From positions 1-51,764 of the forward strand of contig JAGXFO010000016.1 in NCBI GenBank assembly GCA_024637255.1: DNA of 51,764 nt. The letters are read 5' to 3'. The DNA is from Sulfurovum sp. (lineage in GTDB: Bacteria; Campylobacterota; Campylobacteria; Campylobacterales; Sulfurovaceae). Below the pieces are notes generated by a model. The model had not been told where the DNA came from, searched no databases, and saw nothing but the letters and a program-made list of their open reading frames with translations. Positions 9,108 to 18,981 of the stretch are shown here, one piece after another (within the stretch, counting starts at the first letter, position 1; every line of letters begins with the position of its first letter). A program made the position numbers and the translations under genes.

Positions 9108-11142
9108 AATGTACCTCCAAAGAACCTTCAATCAACAAAGCTTTACTAAATGGGATTAGCATAGCAAAACTGACACCCTGCACACTAAGGTCAAACCCAT
9201 TTTCGCTCTGTGAAAGTGTTTTGAGTTGAAAATAGTAGATGCTGCATGGTTGGTCTAGCATAATAATAATTTTTTGCTTTAAGTATCCATCATAAATCTC
9301 AAGCGCTGAAGCGTGTTCGACTCTGCCATCTTCAGACAGAGATTCCCCGTTAACTGTTATTGCCCCATAATCAGCAAAGTGAAAATTGTGCTCAAGAACA
9401 TAGTTGAAACATCCCGTCGCCTCTGTTGAAAGTTTTATCTCAAAATCAAATCCACTGTTTTTTGGCATATAGCTTTTTTTCAGATATGCTTGCATCTTTT
9501 CAGGAAAATAAAGACCACCATCGCGAGAAAAAGTGACCTTTTTTTTCTTAAGTAAGACTTCAAAGGGTTGATTGGCAAAATCCCCATATTCACGGAAATT
9601 ACAGTGGCGGAAAGTGTCAGTATTAAAACATTCATCACTGATATGATCAACAAAAGAGTTTTTCAAGTACCAGTCATAGATGATTGCATCTCGGAGTGTA
9701 TCATCAACTTCCATAGCGGCATGATGGATAGTGTCTATCCCCTCTTCGGCAGCTGCTGTCTTTGTTGTTGACTGATCTTCAAATAAGCGCTGATGATAGG
9801 CTTCTTTACGGCGTGTCAAAGTATTCTGCCAGTTAAAACATGCCTTACGACTGTCAAACTCTACCATCTGACCCCCCTGTGCTCCATCAAAACGAAAGAT
9901 ATACTTTGGCGTTATTGCCTTAACCTTGTCATAGCCATCAAGTTCATTTTGGTCACTCACCAAGACACTTTTCTTAGTATAACGCACATTTTCACCTTCG
10001 ATCAGGTAACGATAGGTATTGTCACGCAAGTTAGGCAGATAAAGACCACCAAAAATACCATGCCAAAGTGCATCATTGGTTTGAGCCTTGTATAGTGCAG
10101 AATCAAAATCAGAGCTAGCAACACTTGTACGCGCCTTTGAGAGTTCTAGCATACGTTTGTGAATACGGTTACTTTCTTCATACTTGACAAAAAAGTTTTT
10201 CCAAATACCGCCTTTTAAGAACTTTACTCCCTCTTTTTCGTAACGATCATGCCCCATCTCTTGCTTCAATGATTCGAGCCTGAGAGTATCATCAGCACGA
10301 AGGCTCCACTCACCCATCTCATAATAAGAGACATTAGGAAGATAGGCGATACCACGAGTATGTTCTTGCTGATAATATTCGCCATAATGCATTGTTTCGA
10401 TCATTTCATCAGCCAAAACAGCCTGTACAAAACTTTCCAGCCATCCTTTTTCATAAACCCATTCATGGGTACCAGGCCACATACCAAACTTCTCAGCATC
10501 ATCAAAAATAATAGCTGCTGAATCCTCTTTTCTGTTAAATGATTTAATCATCTTGATCACACTGTCGACATTCAAAAATGGAATAGCATAGCGTAGTTTT
10601 TTACTAATGGGAAAGAGGCCTATCTCGTCTCCTCCCTCTTCACTCATGTAATAACCGTCCAAAATATCTTCATCAAAGCCTGCACACTGAAAATGGTAAT
10701 CATCCATCACTGTGTACTTCATTCCTGCACGACTTAAATCAGGAACAATAGAAGATTCCCAGACACGTTCGGTCAACCAAAGACCTTTAGGTCTTTGGTT
10801 GAAGTTTGATTGTATTGAGTCATTGAGCATATTAATCTGTGTTACACGATCCCTAGAAGGGATAACACTCAAAATCGGTTCATAATACCCCGCACTGAAA
10901 AACTCTATACTTCCTTTTTTTGCCAGTGTCATTATTTGTTGAAACAGTTTTGGGTGAAATTGCTCAATCTGTTCCATTAGCCAGCCGCTGCAATGCACTG
11001 AAAAACGAAACTCCGGATATTGGCTCATCACCTCAAAAAAAGGTCCATAACAAACTTCAACACCATGCTTTATCACCCAATCAAAGTTATCAATGGGTTG
11101 ATGCATATGAATTCCAAATAGTAATTTTGTTGTATTATCCAT
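9100..11142 (-). CDS. GH57 4-alpha-glucanotransferase
   Basis: Transfers alpha-1,4-glucan chains between acceptors (amylomaltase-type activity). The GH57 landmarks are present: FGIHMHQP at the N-terminus, the nucleophile Glu in WLTERVWESS and the acid/base Asp in IIFDDAEKFGMWPGTHEW. A long C-terminal beta-rich region (about residues 390-680) matches the DUF1925/DUF1926 modules of this subfamily. The ATG at 11142 is preferred over an ATG 39 bases upstream because it has CAGGAAA at the right distance and the family starts there. It overlaps galT by 8 bases. Its role would be to trim and reshape glucan chains for phosphorylase and synthase. Confidence 0.87.
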   Translation of the reverse strand: MDNTTKLLFGIHMHQPIDNFDWVIKHGVEVCYGPFFEVMSQYPEFRFSVHCSGWLMEQIEQFHPKLFQQIMTLAKKGSIEFFSAGYYEPILSVIPSRDRVTQINMLNDSIQSNFNQRPKGLWLTERVWESSIVPDLSRAGMKYTVMDDYHFQCAGFDEDILDGYYMSEEGGDEIGLFPISKKLRYAIPFLNVDSVIKMIKSFNRKEDSAAIIFDDAEKFGMWPGTHEWVYEKGWLESFVQAVLADEMIETMHYGEYYQQEHTRGIAYLPNVSYYEMGEWSLRADDTLRLESLKQEMGHDRYEKEGVKFLKGGIWKNFFVKYEESNRIHKRMLELSKARTSVASSDFDSALYKAQTNDALWHGIFGGLYLPNLRDNTYRYLIEGENVRYTKKSVLVSDQNELDGYDKVKAITPKYIFRFDGAQGGQMVEFDSRKACFNWQNTLTRRKEAYHQRLFEDQSTTKTAAAEEGIDTIHHAAMEVDDTLRDAIIYDWYLKNSFVDHISDECFNTDTFRHCNFREYGDFANQPFEVLLKKKKVTFSRDGGLYFPEKMQAYLKKSYMPKNSGFDFEIKLSTEATGCFNYVLEHNFHFADYGAITVNGESLSEDGRVEHASALEIYDGYLKQKIIIMLDQPCSIYYFQLKTLSQSENGFDLSVQGVSFAMLIPFSKALLIEGSLEVHCV

Positions 11143-11194
11143 GTGTATTTCCTGTAACTGTATATAAATTTTGTTTTTCAAATAAAGCTTTCAT

Positions 11195-13228
11195 CTAAAC
11201 AAACCAGTTATTATCGTAGATCTCATCCAAGTCAACAAAAAGTGCTCCATAACCAGGCATAATTTGAACAATATGCTTACCTTCTAAAATTTCAAACCGC
11301 AAATGAACGGAGCGATAAGCTTTAAAATTTTCTTGTGCAAGTGCAAGCTCAATACGCTCACTTACCGCAATCTGAGCCTTCTTATCACTCCTTGGCCGAT
11401 CCATGGCAAAAGTAAGCTGCTCACCTGTCTCTTCTATTGTGACTTGGAGCACGGAAGATGTTGTATTGAGTGACGTTATATCTCCCTCAAATGCTATAAA
11501 AACAGTGCTGTCATTATGTCCGTAATAGATTTTCTCTATGGGTCCACGAATACGGTCCATCGTAGAATAGAGTTTGCTCTCATCAATCCATCCGCTTCCT
11601 AGCCACTCAAAAAAGTAGCTATTTTTCCCATCAATTAATGGTGAAATAGAAGCTTGTGGTTTGAGAAGGAATGAAGCAGTGCTTTTATGCGTGAGAATCG
11701 GTTCAAGAAGATCTGAGGGAGGCCGCATATCAAGCAGGTGGTAAATCTCTATAAGGTGTTCTCGAAAAAGGGCATCAAACTCAAAGGAAAATCTTGTTAG
11801 ATGATCATCACCATACCACCAGAACCAGTCACTGCATTCTGCTGCCAGGAAATGGGATTTTACCCTTTCAGCCACCTTGCCGGTAATCACTCCAAAATAG
11901 TTCTCCACATCACGCCGCGTCTGATAGATGAGTTCCCATGCACGATTTTTCTGCGGATGGCCAGACCAGGTATTGAAATTGCCATTTATCCAGCTTCCTG
12001 GAGCAAGTGTCTCAAGCGTCCCATGACTTTCAAGTTTGGACATCTCATCCATTGTCATTGTTTTGCACCATTGTGTTTGCACTAAACACTGATAGGTTTC
12101 CGTAAAAAAATCGTACGCATTGTTCTCAAAAAACTCCCAGGCATTTTCTCCATCAAGAATGACAAAGAGCGTGGGAGTATGCTCTTTTTTTACAATAGAC
12201 TCCAAAGTATCCATAAAATGTTCTGCTGCCTTATGGCCCAATTTGAAGCGGTAATTAAACCCTATAAAATCACTCAAAGTATGATCGCGAAAACCGATGG
12301 TCATATCATTATAACGATAAGGTTTGTAAAGATTATGACGTGCCTTAGAGCCAAGCGAGCGAAACAAAATCGTCTCATCACTAGCTATCCAGTGAAGTCC
12401 ATGCTCTTTATAGATAGACACGCTTTGTGCATCAATAGCCCCTTCTGCGGGCCAGAAACCTGTTGGGTTAAGTCCAAATGTCTTTTTATAGAGCAAAATT
12501 GAACGTCTTACCTGCTCTATCGCATCTTCTTTAAGCGACATTGGATTATTTGGTAGAATACTGTGTATATCGGCATATTTAGCATTATTGATATCGATTA
12601 ACAGCGGTAAAATAGGGTGACTATAAGGGGTCGTTGAGAGCGAGATGACACCCTCTTTTTGCAAAGCAGCATAGAAAGGAAGGATCGTCTTTATAAAAAC
12701 AGATAAGCTTTGAAGCAATTGGGTTTTGTCTGTTTGGATATAGCCTTTTTCTTTTTTGATCAATCCGGCAACAAGACTGTTCTCCTGACGCAGATAGTTG
12801 CCACACCAAGCCAGCATAAAAAGAACCTCAAATTCGATAAGCTCTTCATCACTTAGCTGCTCTTTATGATAAAGAAAATCAAAATGTGGCCACGGCTTGA
12901 CCATCGTATCATGCTGGGTCGACTTGCAGATACTCATTAAGCATCTTTTTTCCTCTTCGTGAAGCTGTGAGGGATGTTTTTCCCATAGAGAAAGAAAATA
13001 ATCATTTTGTAGAGGATCATCATAAAGATTAAGTTGTTCAATCAATGTAGAAGTGATATTGAAGGTCGCTTTAAGACCCTTATGACGACTTAGAAGCCAT
13101 GGCATCTCATAATAGTCTTTTATTGCATGAAGAAAAACCCATGGCATCCTCATTACTCCATCACTTCCTCTATAATCAGGCTGGTGCATATGCCAAAGAA
13201 AGCAGAGATTGAGTGATGGATGGACCAT
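11195..13228 (-). CDS. GH57 alpha-amylase/amylopullulanase-type glycoside hydrolase
   Basis: Hydrolase of alpha-glucans of family GH57. It begins LNLCFLWHMHQPDYRG, carries the putative nucleophile Glu in FWPAEGAIDAQSV and the acid/base Asp in FVILDGENAWEFFENN, followed by a helical domain and a beta-rich tail. I take the ATG at 13228, which overlaps the TAA of the preceding gene as TAATG; the longer start at 13243 would lie inside that gene. No signal peptide is visible, so it acts in the cytoplasm. With no glgX in the window it could be the debranching or trimming enzyme of the pathway. Exact bond specificity cannot be read from the sequence. Confidence 0.85.
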   Translation of the reverse strand: MVHPSLNLCFLWHMHQPDYRGSDGVMRMPWVFLHAIKDYYEMPWLLSRHKGLKATFNITSTLIEQLNLYDDPLQNDYFLSLWEKHPSQLHEEEKRCLMSICKSTQHDTMVKPWPHFDFLYHKEQLSDEELIEFEVLFMLAWCGNYLRQENSLVAGLIKKEKGYIQTDKTQLLQSLSVFIKTILPFYAALQKEGVISLSTTPYSHPILPLLIDINNAKYADIHSILPNNPMSLKEDAIEQVRRSILLYKKTFGLNPTGFWPAEGAIDAQSVSIYKEHGLHWIASDETILFRSLGSKARHNLYKPYRYNDMTIGFRDHTLSDFIGFNYRFKLGHKAAEHFMDTLESIVKKEHTPTLFVILDGENAWEFFENNAYDFFTETYQCLVQTQWCKTMTMDEMSKLESHGTLETLAPGSWINGNFNTWSGHPQKNRAWELIYQTRRDVENYFGVITGKVAERVKSHFLAAECSDWFWWYGDDHLTRFSFEFDALFREHLIEIYHLLDMRPPSDLLEPILTHKSTASFLLKPQASISPLIDGKNSYFFEWLGSGWIDESKLYSTMDRIRGPIEKIYYGHNDSTVFIAFEGDITSLNTTSSVLQVTIEETGEQLTFAMDRPRSDKKAQIAVSERIELALAQENFKAYRSVHLRFEILEGKHIVQIMPGYGALFVDLDEIYDNNWFV

Positions 13229-15735
13229 TATAATTGAGACCATTTTTCAATTTTTGCGGTATACTCAGCTAAGATTCCTTGACCTTTTTCATCATTTTCA
13301 GCTTGAATATATAGGTTAAGATGGCTATTGTACTGATCTGGTATCATCAAGATCCAGTCATTTTTGCCCAGCCATATCTTCACACCATCAAGTGTTGATG
13401 ATTTTTTACCTTTTGCATCTTCAAGAAACATACGCATCATCTTACCCTTGAGAGCCTGTGAACACTGCACATGGGTAACATTGTAATAAAAGCTCGGAAG
13501 AGAGTCAACTAACTCGGAAAGTTTGACATTATGTTTTAACATCATCTCAAGAATTTTCAAGGCTGCATACATAGAATCTCGGTGTGTCGCAAATTCAGTA
13601 AAGGCAAAGTTTCCCTCACCTGTGGCTACAAGATCATACTTTTTAATCTCTATGGCCTTGAAGTTTGTGTATTGGCCTTGTTCTATCTCCAAATTATCAA
13701 ATTTGACAATATCAGCTGCCCACGTCGGTAGCAAAACACGTTTTTTGGCTCCTGCTGTCTTTGCTTCCATATTCAAAAGTAAGAGGACCACATTTAAAGA
13801 TGTCTGTTTTCCAAGCAGTTTGCCCTGATCACATAAAATATTAAGACGCTGCCCATAAGGGGAAAACATAAAGCCGGCATTGAGTTTAAGCGCTTTAATA
13901 ACAGTACTCATATCATCATTCGATTGTTTAGTCAATGCTTTGATATTGGTCAGACGATGTTCATCCGGATAAGCATTGAACGTAATATTGTTCACGCCCA
14001 GATCATTTAAAATATCAGGAAAGACTTCTGCCGCCATACCGTGCATCATATCAATTGCAACCCTACAGTCAAAGGATTTAAAGATATGAGAGTGAAGTAG
14101 GGCTTCCATGCCCTGCTTGTAAGCTCTATACTCATGTTCATGATCTGACTCATAAATCTGACCAATCTGAGAATAATCTACACGGCGAAAGGTCTCTTTA
14201 AAAAATGCTTTCTCCACTTTTTTAGCCATATCATTGCTGATACGCAGCGCTTCATGGTCGTAGAAAGTGATGACCGTACTGGTCGGATCATCAATCTTCT
14301 GACGAAAATGAATACCACCCATAAATTCACCATGAGAAGAGAGGTTACAGCGCAATACTTCCGATGGAATATTGCTATAGTCTATAACATCAATACCTGC
14401 AGAAAGCAGACCGCCCAGAAAAGCACGTTTAAGCATACGCGAATTTTTATGATAATCACGTGAAATAAGGACCGAAGAGCCCACCGACAGCTGTGCACCA
14501 AAAGCTTCAGCAAGTTTAGTGGCCATCTCACAAGAAAGTTCAACATTGGACTGGCCGATAACCATTCCATGTTCAAAGATGGAATTTTTATACTTGCTGC
14601 CGAGGATAACACTGTGACTGATGATGGAAGCGTCTTCAATCATCTTGTCCGGCCAGATCGTAACGTCTTTTTCCACATTGACCAACTGGCCAATCTCACA
14701 TCCTTCAGCTAGGATCATTCCTGCTTTTGCCGTGACATTTTTGCCAATCTTATTATTATTACAGATGACGCAGCTGTCAAGCTTTGCATTACGATAAATA
14801 TCGACATCATTCCATATCACAGTATTTCGTATATTGCTCTCTTTCCCGATGATGACATTATCGCCAATAACAACATTATTTAGCTTCACACCTTTTTTAA
14901 GCGTAACATTTTTTCCCAATACCACCGTACCAATAAATTCAATACTTTTATCAAATATAGGTGCTTCTTCACTATAAAGTACCCCATCAGGGAATTGCAT
15001 TTTATGTCCAGTGATTTTGAAATTGACCTTGCCTGTTAGAATATCATCATGCACATCGCGGTAACTCTCAGGATTGCCCACATCACGCCAATACCCCTTG
15101 GCATATCCGGCCATCAAGTCAATGCCTTCACGCATTAAACTAGGAAAAAGGTCTTTTGCAAAATCAAAGTTTTCATGTTTGGGAATGTACGCAAGAATCT
15201 CCGGCTCAATGATATAGATACCCGTGTTTATCGTGTCGCTAAAGACTTCGCCCCAGCTTGGTTTTTCTAGAAACTTCTCAATCTTTCCTTCTTTATTGGC
15301 GATAACAACACCAAATTCCAAAGGATTATCCACCGATGTCAATGTAACAGTTAATTTGGATTGTTTGGATTGATGATAATCAAAGATTTGCTGAAAATCA
15401 AAATCAGTTACCAAGTCGCCGCTGATGATAATGAAGTTATCATCTTTTATGTACTCTTCTGCTTGCTTAACTGCACCAGCCGTACCATAATCATCATCTG
15501 GAACCACATAGGTAATCTTAATACCAAAATCACTACCATCTTTAAAATAGTCTTTAATAATTTCGGGCTTGAAATAGAGTAAGACAATAAATTCACTAAT
15601 CCCTACATCTTTTAAAGTCATCATTATATGTTCCACCATTGGTTTGTTTATAATGGGTAACATTGGTTTTGGGCGAGAATTAGTAAGCGGTTGGATTCTT
15701 GTTCCAAACCCACCTGCCATAACAACAGCTTTCAT
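13228..15735 (-). CDS. nucleotidyltransferase / left-handed beta-helix / phosphomannomutase-like fusion
   Basis: Residues 1-235 are a sugar-phosphate nucleotidyltransferase (VVMAGGFGTRIQPLTNSRPK, then GYWRDVGNPESYRDVHDDI). Residues 250-385 are hexapeptide-repeat beta-helix (VIGDNVIIGKESNIRNTVI). Residues 390-835 have the layout of a phosphohexomutase. The mutase half lacks the usual active-site signatures: no TASHNP serine loop (the region reads HFRQKIDDPTSTVI), no DGDGDR metal loop (FSPYGQRLNIL instead) and no RPSGTEP phosphate loop near the end. Related mannose-1-phosphate guanylyltransferase/phosphomannomutase fusions occur in cyanobacteria and others. Here the first domain probably makes the nucleotide-glucose for glycogen, and the mutase half is likely regulatory or structural. 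An AGGAGA site precedes the ATG; this is the first gene of the block. Confidence 0.85.
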   Translation of the reverse strand: MKAVVMAGGFGTRIQPLTNSRPKPMLPIINKPMVEHIMMTLKDVGISEFIVLLYFKPEIIKDYFKDGSDFGIKITYVVPDDDYGTAGAVKQAEEYIKDDNFIIISGDLVTDFDFQQIFDYHQSKQSKLTVTLTSVDNPLEFGVVIANKEGKIEKFLEKPSWGEVFSDTINTGIYIIEPEILAYIPKHENFDFAKDLFPSLMREGIDLMAGYAKGYWRDVGNPESYRDVHDDILTGKVNFKITGHKMQFPDGVLYSEEAPIFDKSIEFIGTVVLGKNVTLKKGVKLNNVVIGDNVIIGKESNIRNTVIWNDVDIYRNAKLDSCVICNNNKIGKNVTAKAGMILAEGCEIGQLVNVEKDVTIWPDKMIEDASIISHSVILGSKYKNSIFEHGMVIGQSNVELSCEMATKLAEAFGAQLSVGSSVLISRDYHKNSRMLKRAFLGGLLSAGIDVIDYSNIPSEVLRCNLSSHGEFMGGIHFRQKIDDPTSTVITFYDHEALRISNDMAKKVEKAFFKETFRRVDYSQIGQIYESDHEHEYRAYKQGMEALLHSHIFKSFDCRVAIDMMHGMAAEVFPDILNDLGVNNITFNAYPDEHRLTNIKALTKQSNDDMSTVIKALKLNAGFMFSPYGQRLNILCDQGKLLGKQTSLNVVLLLLNMEAKTAGAKKRVLLPTWAADIVKFDNLEIEQGQYTNFKAIEIKKYDLVATGEGNFAFTEFATHRDSMYAALKILEMMLKHNVKLSELVDSLPSFYYNVTHVQCSQALKGKMMRMFLEDAKGKKSSTLDGVKIWLGKNDWILMIPDQYNSHLNLYIQAENDEKGQGILAEYTAKIEKWSQL

Positions 15736-16208
15736 TCGTTCTCCTATGGTATATTATGGAACCAATCAACAATGTAATGCGACTATAAGTCTATCTAAAA
15801 TATAAACTTATAGTTCAAATAAAAAATTTAATTTGCAAAAAAGAAGGAATAATTACAGATATTCCAAATATATAATAAAATAATTATTTAAAATTTCAAA
15901 AAGATTGTCATATATAAATAAAAAGTAACTATTATTTGAAACGTATTGTACAAATCACCCTCCTATAAACAATCATAAATAACGGCCACAGCGTAAGCAA
16001 ATATTTCAATACACTTTCCTTACTTGAAGCCTCAATCTGCTATTGTTCTACCAGACTTAAGAGCTTATATGTTATGGGTTCCCTTATCTTTGGTCAGATA
16101 ATGAATCTTACTTTTTTGTGGTGAGCCTCTTCTGTTGATTCACCTGCTGTGTTCCATAACTGTTACACTTTAAAATTGAATTGGTGATAGATATTATTTG
16201 GGATAACA
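15736..16208. other. 473-base AT-rich intergenic region between divergent units
   Basis: Non-coding space between the glycogen block (leftward) and the AraC-type gene (rightward). The left half is about 80 percent AT and should hold the glycogen promoter, but I see no clear -35/-10 pair. The right half is less AT-rich. On the minus strand one frame from 16156 to 15932 reads as 75 codons with only two stops; it resembles no protein I know and could be chance. No repeat, hairpin terminator or RNA gene is evident. Confidence 0.5.
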
Positions 16209-17078
16209 ATGAATAAAAATATTTTACTACAAGTCAACAAAATTTTTAAAAATGACGGGCTGCACGATACGTTTTTAGATGAAATTAAAATATTCAAAAC
16301 AACAACTTATGAACCAAGAACTCCTTTAGTCTACGACTTCTGTCTTATTATGGTTTTACAAGGTAAGAAAATAGGCCATTTGGCAGAGAATACTTTAGTA
16401 TATGATTCAAAGAACTATTTAGTTGTTCCAACAACGCTTCCTTTAGAGTGCGAAACGTATGCGTCAGAAGAAGAGCCTTTTATTTGTATGATCATATCCA
16501 TAGATAAAAAAGTTATGAATGAGATTATAGAAGCTGTTTCAAAAAAAAAAGCGCTGCAGAGCAAGAAAAATTTACTTGGAATTTTCTCGGATAAAGTGAC
16601 AGATGATATTGAAGATCTTTGTTTAAAAATACTAAAGATTTTAGAATCCAAAGAGGAATCAAAAATTTTAGGAAGTTCTATCTTAAAAGAACTCTTTTAT
16701 AGAATAGCTGTAGGAGAGAATTCAAATTTTTTACATAAAATATTTTTACATACAAACAATGAAGCAAAAATTGCACGTGCATTAAAATATATTCATGATA
16801 ATTGTAATGAGAATTTGGATGTTTCTTCTTTAGCAAGAAGTGAGGATATGAGTGTTTCATCTTTTCATACGCATTTTAAAGAGGTTACTTCTCATACCCC
16901 ATTACAATATATCAAAAAGATTAAATTAAATAAGGCAAAAGATCTGATATCTAAACAGCAGTATCAAGTAACGCAGGCTGCAGATGAATTAGGATACGAC
17001 AGTCCCTCTCAGTTTTCAAGAGATTTCAAAAACTATTTTGGATACCCTCCAAAAGAGGAAAAACCCTCTTTTGAATAA
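16209..17078 (+). CDS. AraC-family transcriptional regulator
   Basis: Residues 20-185 form the N-terminal sensing domain of the AraC_N type (starts with YEPRTPLVYDFCLIMVLQGKK). Residues 190-289 hold two helix-turn-helix motifs ending in the signature DELGYDSPSQFSRDFKNYFG. It ends 5 bases from the stop of the convergent aldehyde reductase gene. In E. coli the AraC-type YqhC sits beside yqhD and activates it in response to aldehydes. The same pairing here, although convergent, makes an aldehyde-responsive activator the best guess. GGGA precedes the ATG as a weak ribosome binding site. Confidence 0.88.
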   Translation: MNKNILLQVNKIFKNDGLHDTFLDEIKIFKTTTYEPRTPLVYDFCLIMVLQGKKIGHLAENTLVYDSKNYLVVPTTLPLECETYASEEEPFICMIISIDKKVMNEIIEAVSKKKALQSKKNLLGIFSDKVTDDIEDLCLKILKILESKEESKILGSSILKELFYRIAVGENSNFLHKIFLHTNNEAKIARALKYIHDNCNENLDVSSLARSEDMSVSSFHTHFKEVTSHTPLQYIKKIKLNKAKDLISKQQYQVTQAADELGYDSPSQFSRDFKNYFGYPPKEEKPSFE

Positions 17079-17083
17079 GATAT

Positions 17084-18220
17084 TTATTTCATTGACATTG
17101 TTAAAATAGTTGTAACTTTATCAAGTGTAATGTTTGCATTTTCACCCAAAGCTGTATAACCCTTAGCTTCTAAAGCGTTAGTAACATTTGAGATTACTTT
17201 ATCATCAATTTCATATTCACTTAATTTTGTAGGTACGCCTACTTTATTATATAAAGTTTCTATGGCTTTGATGACGGCTTCATTATCATTTTTGATACCA
17301 AATACGTTTTCACCCATTTTGGCAATTTTTTCTTTTTTATCTTCCATCATTACTCTTAAAAGATACGGTTGAACAACGGCTAAAGATCTTGCATGGTCAA
17401 GATTGTAGTATGCTGTTAATTCATGACCAACGAGGTGTGTTGACCAATCTTGAGGAACACCGGCTCCGATTTGGAAGTTTAAAGCTTGATTTGCTATGTG
17501 CATAAGATTTTCTTGCCAAACTAAAGTTCTTCTATCTTCCCAAGTGTTGGCAAGTGTCACTAAACCTCTAAATAAAGTTTCTGCATAACCATCATTCACT
17601 AAAGCAGGTGTTGTATACGTAAGGTATTGCTCACTTGTATGTACAAAAGCGTCGACTAAACCATTTCCTAGCTGTCTATCATTCAATGTACTCATAAAAC
17701 TTGGATCTAAAACTGCAAATACTGGATACGAATAATCTGAAAAATACATTCTTTTTTCATCCGTTGCTTTTTTTGATAATACGGTTAAATTATTTGATTC
17801 AGAACCAGTTGCTGGCAATGTTAAAATAACACCTAATGGTAAAGCTTTTTCAACCTCTTTTGTTCCATCTAGGAAATCCCAGCCATCACCATCATAAAGT
17901 GAGGCTGCTACTAGATATTTACATCCATCAATAACTGAACCACCACCAACAGCTAGTACGAAGTCTATATTCTCTTCTTTTACTACCTTCACTGCTTTAT
18001 CCATAGTCTCGATGGTTGGATTTACTTCAACGCCTGAAAATTCTATCCAAGTATGATTTTCTAAAGCTTTTACAACTTGGTCATAAACACCATTCTTTTT
18101 AATTGATCCGCCGCCATAGACTACTAATACTTTTTTATCTTTATCAATTAAGTTTGTAATTGATTGAATCTGTCCCTCACCAAATTGAAGTGCTGTTGGG
18201 TTGTGATATGAAAATGTCAT
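17084..18220 (-). CDS. yqhD: iron-dependent alcohol dehydrogenase / aldehyde reductase (YqhD-like)
   Basis: NADPH-dependent reductase of short-chain and reactive aldehydes, iron-containing ADH family. Visible motifs are GGGSIKKNGVYDQV and GGGSVIDGCKYL for the dinucleotide, PATGSESNNLTV, and the metal ligands Asp and His in LVDAFVHTSEQYLT and two His in STHLVGHELTAYYNLDHARS. The start at 18220 has AAAGGATAAAT before the ATG and leaves 378 residues, close to YqhD; an earlier in-frame ATG adds 25 non-family residues. It points at the AraC-type regulator. Probable role: detoxification of aldehydes. Confidence 0.9.
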   Translation of the reverse strand: MTFSYHNPTALQFGEGQIQSITNLIDKDKKVLVVYGGGSIKKNGVYDQVVKALENHTWIEFSGVEVNPTIETMDKAVKVVKEENIDFVLAVGGGSVIDGCKYLVAASLYDGDGWDFLDGTKEVEKALPLGVILTLPATGSESNNLTVLSKKATDEKRMYFSDYSYPVFAVLDPSFMSTLNDRQLGNGLVDAFVHTSEQYLTYTTPALVNDGYAETLFRGLVTLANTWEDRRTLVWQENLMHIANQALNFQIGAGVPQDWSTHLVGHELTAYYNLDHARSLAVVQPYLLRVMMEDKKEKIAKMGENVFGIKNDNEAVIKAIETLYNKVGVPTKLSEYEIDDKVISNVTNALEAKGYTALGENANITLDKVTTILTMSMK

Positions 18221-18453
18221 ATATTTATCCTTTAATATTTTTTGATGAAGGATTATATATCGATTTACGACTTTAAAGAATAGCAATTTATACAAATGAC
18301 ATGACAGTTTCTACAAGTTTGATCTGGCTACATTTTTAGGGGTATCATAATGCTCCTCTGCCCTAAATCGTGGGAATCTATAGATAAAACAATTCATAGA
18401 AAATGATAATTCGGCTTCCATTTTTTATTACGCCTATAATTTTAATATTATCC

Positions 18454-18482
18454 TTGACATTATTACTAATTAGTATTATTAT
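18454..18482 (+). promoter_or_regulatory. marR promoter with operator palindrome in the spacer
   Basis: TTGACA at 18454-18459 and TATTAT at 18477-18482 are 17 bases apart, a near-consensus sigma-70 promoter. The spacer contains the perfect palindrome TACTAATTAGTA at 18464-18475. The same 12 bases recur in front of the pirin gene. A MarR-type dimer bound here would block polymerase, so autorepression is likely. Confidence 0.75.
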
Positions 18483-18514
18483 TATGTTGTTAGCTGTTTA
18501 GGAAAGGAGAATTT

Positions 18515-18964
18515 ATGAAACGTCCAAAAAGTTATGGCAAGCATGAAGATATTGTGTTGCGGGCACATATTGAGATCTCTAGATCTCTCATTAAAATTCG
18601 TTCCAAAGAAACAGCATGGTTATCTGATCGAGATCTTACATTACCTCAATTTGCAATATTGGAATCTCTCTATCATCTCGGAAGACTCAATGTCGGTCAG
18701 ATCACAAAACTGATACTGAGCACTCCCGGAAATATCACGGTTGTTGTTAAAAATCTTCAATCCAAAGGGCTGATTAAAGCAGTTGCTTCAGAGGAAGACC
18801 GTCGCATTAAAATGCTTGATATTACCCAAGACGGGATTAATATTATGCAATCTATCTTTCGATTGCATGTGGAAAACCTTAGCAGCTGGTATGACAAAGC
18901 ATTGAGTGAAGATGAGATTCAGACACTCTCTAGGTTGCTGCGCAAACTTGAAAAAGCGCAATAA
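18515..18964 (+). CDS. MarR-family transcriptional regulator
   Basis: A 149-residue winged helix-turn-helix protein. The recognition part is ITKLILSTPGNITVVVKNLQ and the wing is the typical SEEDRRIKMLDITQDG. MarR dimers usually repress their own operon and let go when they bind small aromatic or oxidant ligands or when a cysteine is oxidised; this protein has no cysteine, so a ligand is more likely. GGAAAGGAG precedes the ATG. It is followed after 40 bases by a pirin gene, and the palindrome TACTAATTAGTA precedes both genes. Confidence 0.9.
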   Translation: MKRPKSYGKHEDIVLRAHIEISRSLIKIRSKETAWLSDRDLTLPQFAILESLYHLGRLNVGQITKLILSTPGNITVVVKNLQSKGLIKAVASEEDRRIKMLDITQDGINIMQSIFRLHVENLSSWYDKALSEDEIQTLSRLLRKLEKAQ

Positions 18965-18981
18965 AAAAATTACTTATAAAG

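Noticed and set aside
15932..16156. Minus-strand pseudo-coding stretch (75 codons, two stops) in the gap before the AraC-type gene
   Set aside because: Stop frequency is only modestly low for AT-rich DNA, and no family could be recognised, so it is not listed as a pseudogene.
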